DNA of 64,000 nt from Mesorhizobium sp. B4-1-4 (lineage in GTDB: Bacteria > Pseudomonadota > Alphaproteobacteria > Rhizobiales > Rhizobiaceae): contig NZ_CP083950.1 of NCBI RefSeq assembly GCF_006439395.2, positions 1,860,001 to 1,924,000 on the forward strand, read 5' to 3'. Shown here piece by piece: positions 62,646-64,000 of this stretch. Position 1 is the stretch's first letter; each line of letters starts with the position of its first letter. The notes below the pieces were generated by a model that had not been told where the DNA came from, searched no databases, and worked only from the letters and a program-made list of their open reading frames with translations. The translations under genes were made by a program, and so were the position numbers.

Positions 62646-62792
62646 TCAATCCGCCCTTCCACCAGCCAAGCCGCGCTCCACAGGCCAGCTTGCAAACCGG
62701 CGTCGGTGATGACGGCCAGCTTCCCGCGCGAGAAGGCCGCCGGCGAATCCGGAGAAGATGAAGGTGAAAAGGCTGGTGAAGAATTTCCGCAC
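62646..62792 (-). CDS. Small hypothetical membrane-type protein, 48 residues
   Basis: From GTG 62792 the frame reads RKFFTSLFTFIFSGFAGGLL, then AREAGRHHRRRFASWPVERG and LAGGRAD. The first 20 residues are a hydrophobic helix; the rest is basic. AAAGGAGAAGGCG precedes the GTG, a strong ribosome binding site. It starts 15 bp after the E2 stop and ends 4 bp before the GDSL hydrolase start, so it fits an operon position exactly. No family recognised. Confidence 0.5.
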   Translation of the reverse strand: MRKFFTSLFTFIFSGFAGGLLAREAGRHHRRRFASWPVERGLAGGRAD

Positions 62793-62807
62793 CGCCTTCT
62801 CCTTTAC

Positions 62808-64000
62808 CTAGACCAGCATGCCCATCGGGTTTTCGATCAGCCGCTTGAAGGCGACGAGCAGTTCCGCACCGAGCGCACCGTCGACGGCACGATGGTCGGT
62901 CGACAGCGTCACCGACATCACGGTGGCGATTTTGATCTCGCCATTCCTGACCACCGCCCGCTCCTCGCCGGCGCCGACCGCCAGGATCGTCGCATGCGGC
63001 GGGTTGATGACGGCAGCGAAGTCCTTGATGCCGAACATACCGAGGTTGGACACCGCCGTGGTGCCGCCCTGGTACTCTTCCGGCTTCAGCTTGCGGCTGC
63101 GGGCACGGCTGGCCAGATCCTTCATCTCGTTGGAGATGGTCGACAGCGTCTTTTCATCGGCCCTGCGGATGATCGGCGTGATCAGCCCGCCCGGGATCGA
63201 CACGGCAACGCCGACATCGGCGTGCCTGTGCTTGACCATGGCGCTCTCGGTCCAGGAGGCATTGGCATCCGGCACCGCCTTCAAGGCCATGGCCATGGCC
63301 TTGATCACCATGTCGTTGACCGAGAGCTTGTAGGCCGGGGCTTCACCCTTATCGGTCTTCCTTGTCGGCGCCGCCGCATTGAGCTGCGAGCGCAGCGCCA
63401 GCAGCGCGTCGAGTTCGCAATCGAGCGTCAGGTAGAAATGCGGAATGGTGGTCTTGGCCTCGACCAGCCGCCGCGCGATGGTCTTGCGCATATTGTCATG
63501 CGGGACGAGTTCGTAGGAGCCTTCCTCGAACAGCTTCAGCACCTGATCGTCCGACATCGCTTTCGGCGCTGGGGCAGCGGAGGCAGCAGCAGGCACGCCA
63601 GCTGGAGCCTTAGCCGCAGGGGCTGCCTTGGCACCGCCGCCGGCAATCGCGGCGTCGACATCGGCCTTCACCACACGGCCATGCGGGCCGGTGCCGGTGA
63701 CGGCCGAGACATCGACGCCAGCCTCCTTGGCGATACGGCGGGCAAGCGGCGATGCAAAGGTGCGCTCGCCGGCCGCATGACCATTGCCGGCCGGAGCCGC
63801 CTTTGGTGGGGTAACGGCAGATTCAGACTTCGGGGCCTCGGCCTTTGGTGCGTCTGCCTTGGGAGAATCCGCCTTCGCTGCTTCGGCTTTCACTGGCGCG
63901 GCACCACCACCGCTCTTGGCGGCAGCGCTTGCATCTTCGCCCTCGGCGGCGAGCACAGCGATCAGCGCATTGACCTTGACGCCCTCCGTGCCGGCGGGGA
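62808..64000 (-). CDS. Pyruvate dehydrogenase E2 (dihydrolipoamide acetyltransferase), 5' end missing
   Basis: About 397 C-terminal residues are in the window. The end of the lipoyl domain (GTEGVKVNALIAVLAAEGED) comes first, then an Ala/Pro/Lys-rich linker with repeated PKADAPKAE-like units. An E1/E3-binding domain (FASPLARRIAKEAGVDVSAV, TGPHGRVVKADVDAA) follows. The catalytic acyltransferase domain (about the last 235 residues) has the active-site DHRAVDGALGAELL. It transfers acetyl groups from the lipoyl arm to CoA. The gene is upstream of lpdA on the same strand, as in the pdhABC-lpd clusters of rhizobia. Confidence 0.95.
   Translation of the reverse strand, partial: PAGTEGVKVNALIAVLAAEGEDASAAAKSGGGAAPVKAEAAKADSPKADAPKAEAPKSESAVTPPKAAPAGNGHAAGERTFASPLARRIAKEAGVDVSAVTGTGPHGRVVKADVDAAIAGGGAKAAPAAKAPAGVPAAASAAPAPKAMSDDQVLKLFEEGSYELVPHDNMRKTIARRLVEAKTTIPHFYLTLDCELDALLALRSQLNAAAPTRKTDKGEAPAYKLSVNDMVIKAMAMALKAVPDANASWTESAMVKHRHADVGVAVSIPGGLITPIIRRADEKTLSTISNEMKDLASRARSRKLKPEEYQGGTTAVSNLGMFGIKDFAAVINPPHATILAVGAGEERAVVRNGEIKIATVMSVTLSTDHRAVDGALGAELLVAFKRLIENPMGMLV

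Noticed and set aside
63780..63920. Short tandem repeats encoding Ala-Pro-Lys-rich units
   Set aside because: This is the flexible linker of the E2 protein, a normal feature of the family rather than a CRISPR or satellite repeat.

Overview
The window looks like an ordinary stretch of chromosome from a rhizobial alphaproteobacterium, most probably Mesorhizobium or a close relative. The reasons are the high GC content, the dusB-ntrB-ntrC-ntrY-ntrX block followed by dat, hfq and hflX, a phosphatidylcholine synthase, an IalB-family protein, a BacA/BclA-like peptide transporter, and two short intergenic repeat types that I associate with that genus. Species assignment from the sequence alone is an inference.

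Layout. 1-8.4 kb: 3' end of a glutathione reductase gene, magnesium transporter mgtE, an exporter-type ABC protein with fused ATPase, a DsbA/FrnE-like oxidoreductase behind an oligopeptide-type binding protein, an IalB-like protein with a clear terminator, and hspQ. 8.5-13.2 kb: a UbiH-like monooxygenase divergent from a tight run DUF2182-DUF1326-pcs-quinone reductase. 13.4-18.2 kb: a complete BMP-type (nucleoside/purine-like) ABC importer with a terminator. 18.4-25.5 kb: repeat, LysR regulator divergent from a small YdhR-like monooxygenase, rimO, a TerC-family protein, DUF930, a DUF2161 putative nuclease, a sterol-desaturase-like enzyme and a small conserved-looking ORF.

25.5-30.3 kb is the only clearly accessory part. 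Base composition is lower in GC, genes are short or broken, one block of about 70 bp is duplicated, a LigD-type ATP-dependent DNA ligase is split by two frameshifts, and one gene resembles abortive-infection/HEPN C-terminal proteins. It ends at the 3' side of a tRNA-Ser(UGA), a classic integration site, but no integrase or attachment repeat was found, so it looks like a decayed islet.

30.7-38.3 kb: a cell-envelope and replication/translation run, rlpA-dac-tmk-holB-metG-tatD-MBL hydrolase, with several start/stop overlaps. 38.3-44.2 kb: a frameshifted GNAT gene, an arginase-family enzyme whose 3' end runs into the convergent aldose-epimerase gene, a Bax-inhibitor-1 protein, an ECF sigma/anti-sigma pair and a histidine-phosphatase-like protein whose catalytic histidine is missing. 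44.3-58.4 kb: an aminotransferase, mazG, hflX-hfq, dat, the complete nitrogen-regulation operon dusB-ntrBC-ntrYX, then ispDF and cinA on the other strand. 58.5-64 kb: ratA-like, lipA, a GlsB/YeaQ protein, lpdA, a GDSL hydrolase, a tiny membrane ORF and the 3' part of the pyruvate dehydrogenase E2 gene. Together these form the usual lipoylation/pyruvate dehydrogenase neighbourhood.

No CRISPR array, rRNA operon, intact insertion sequence or replication origin was seen. The observations I rate most worth checking are the DUF2182-DUF1326-pcs operon, the tRNA-Ser islet with its Abi-like gene, the carboxypeptidase-like protein lacking two of three catalytic motifs, the arginase-family gene that has lost its stop, and the two dispersed palindromic repeat families.
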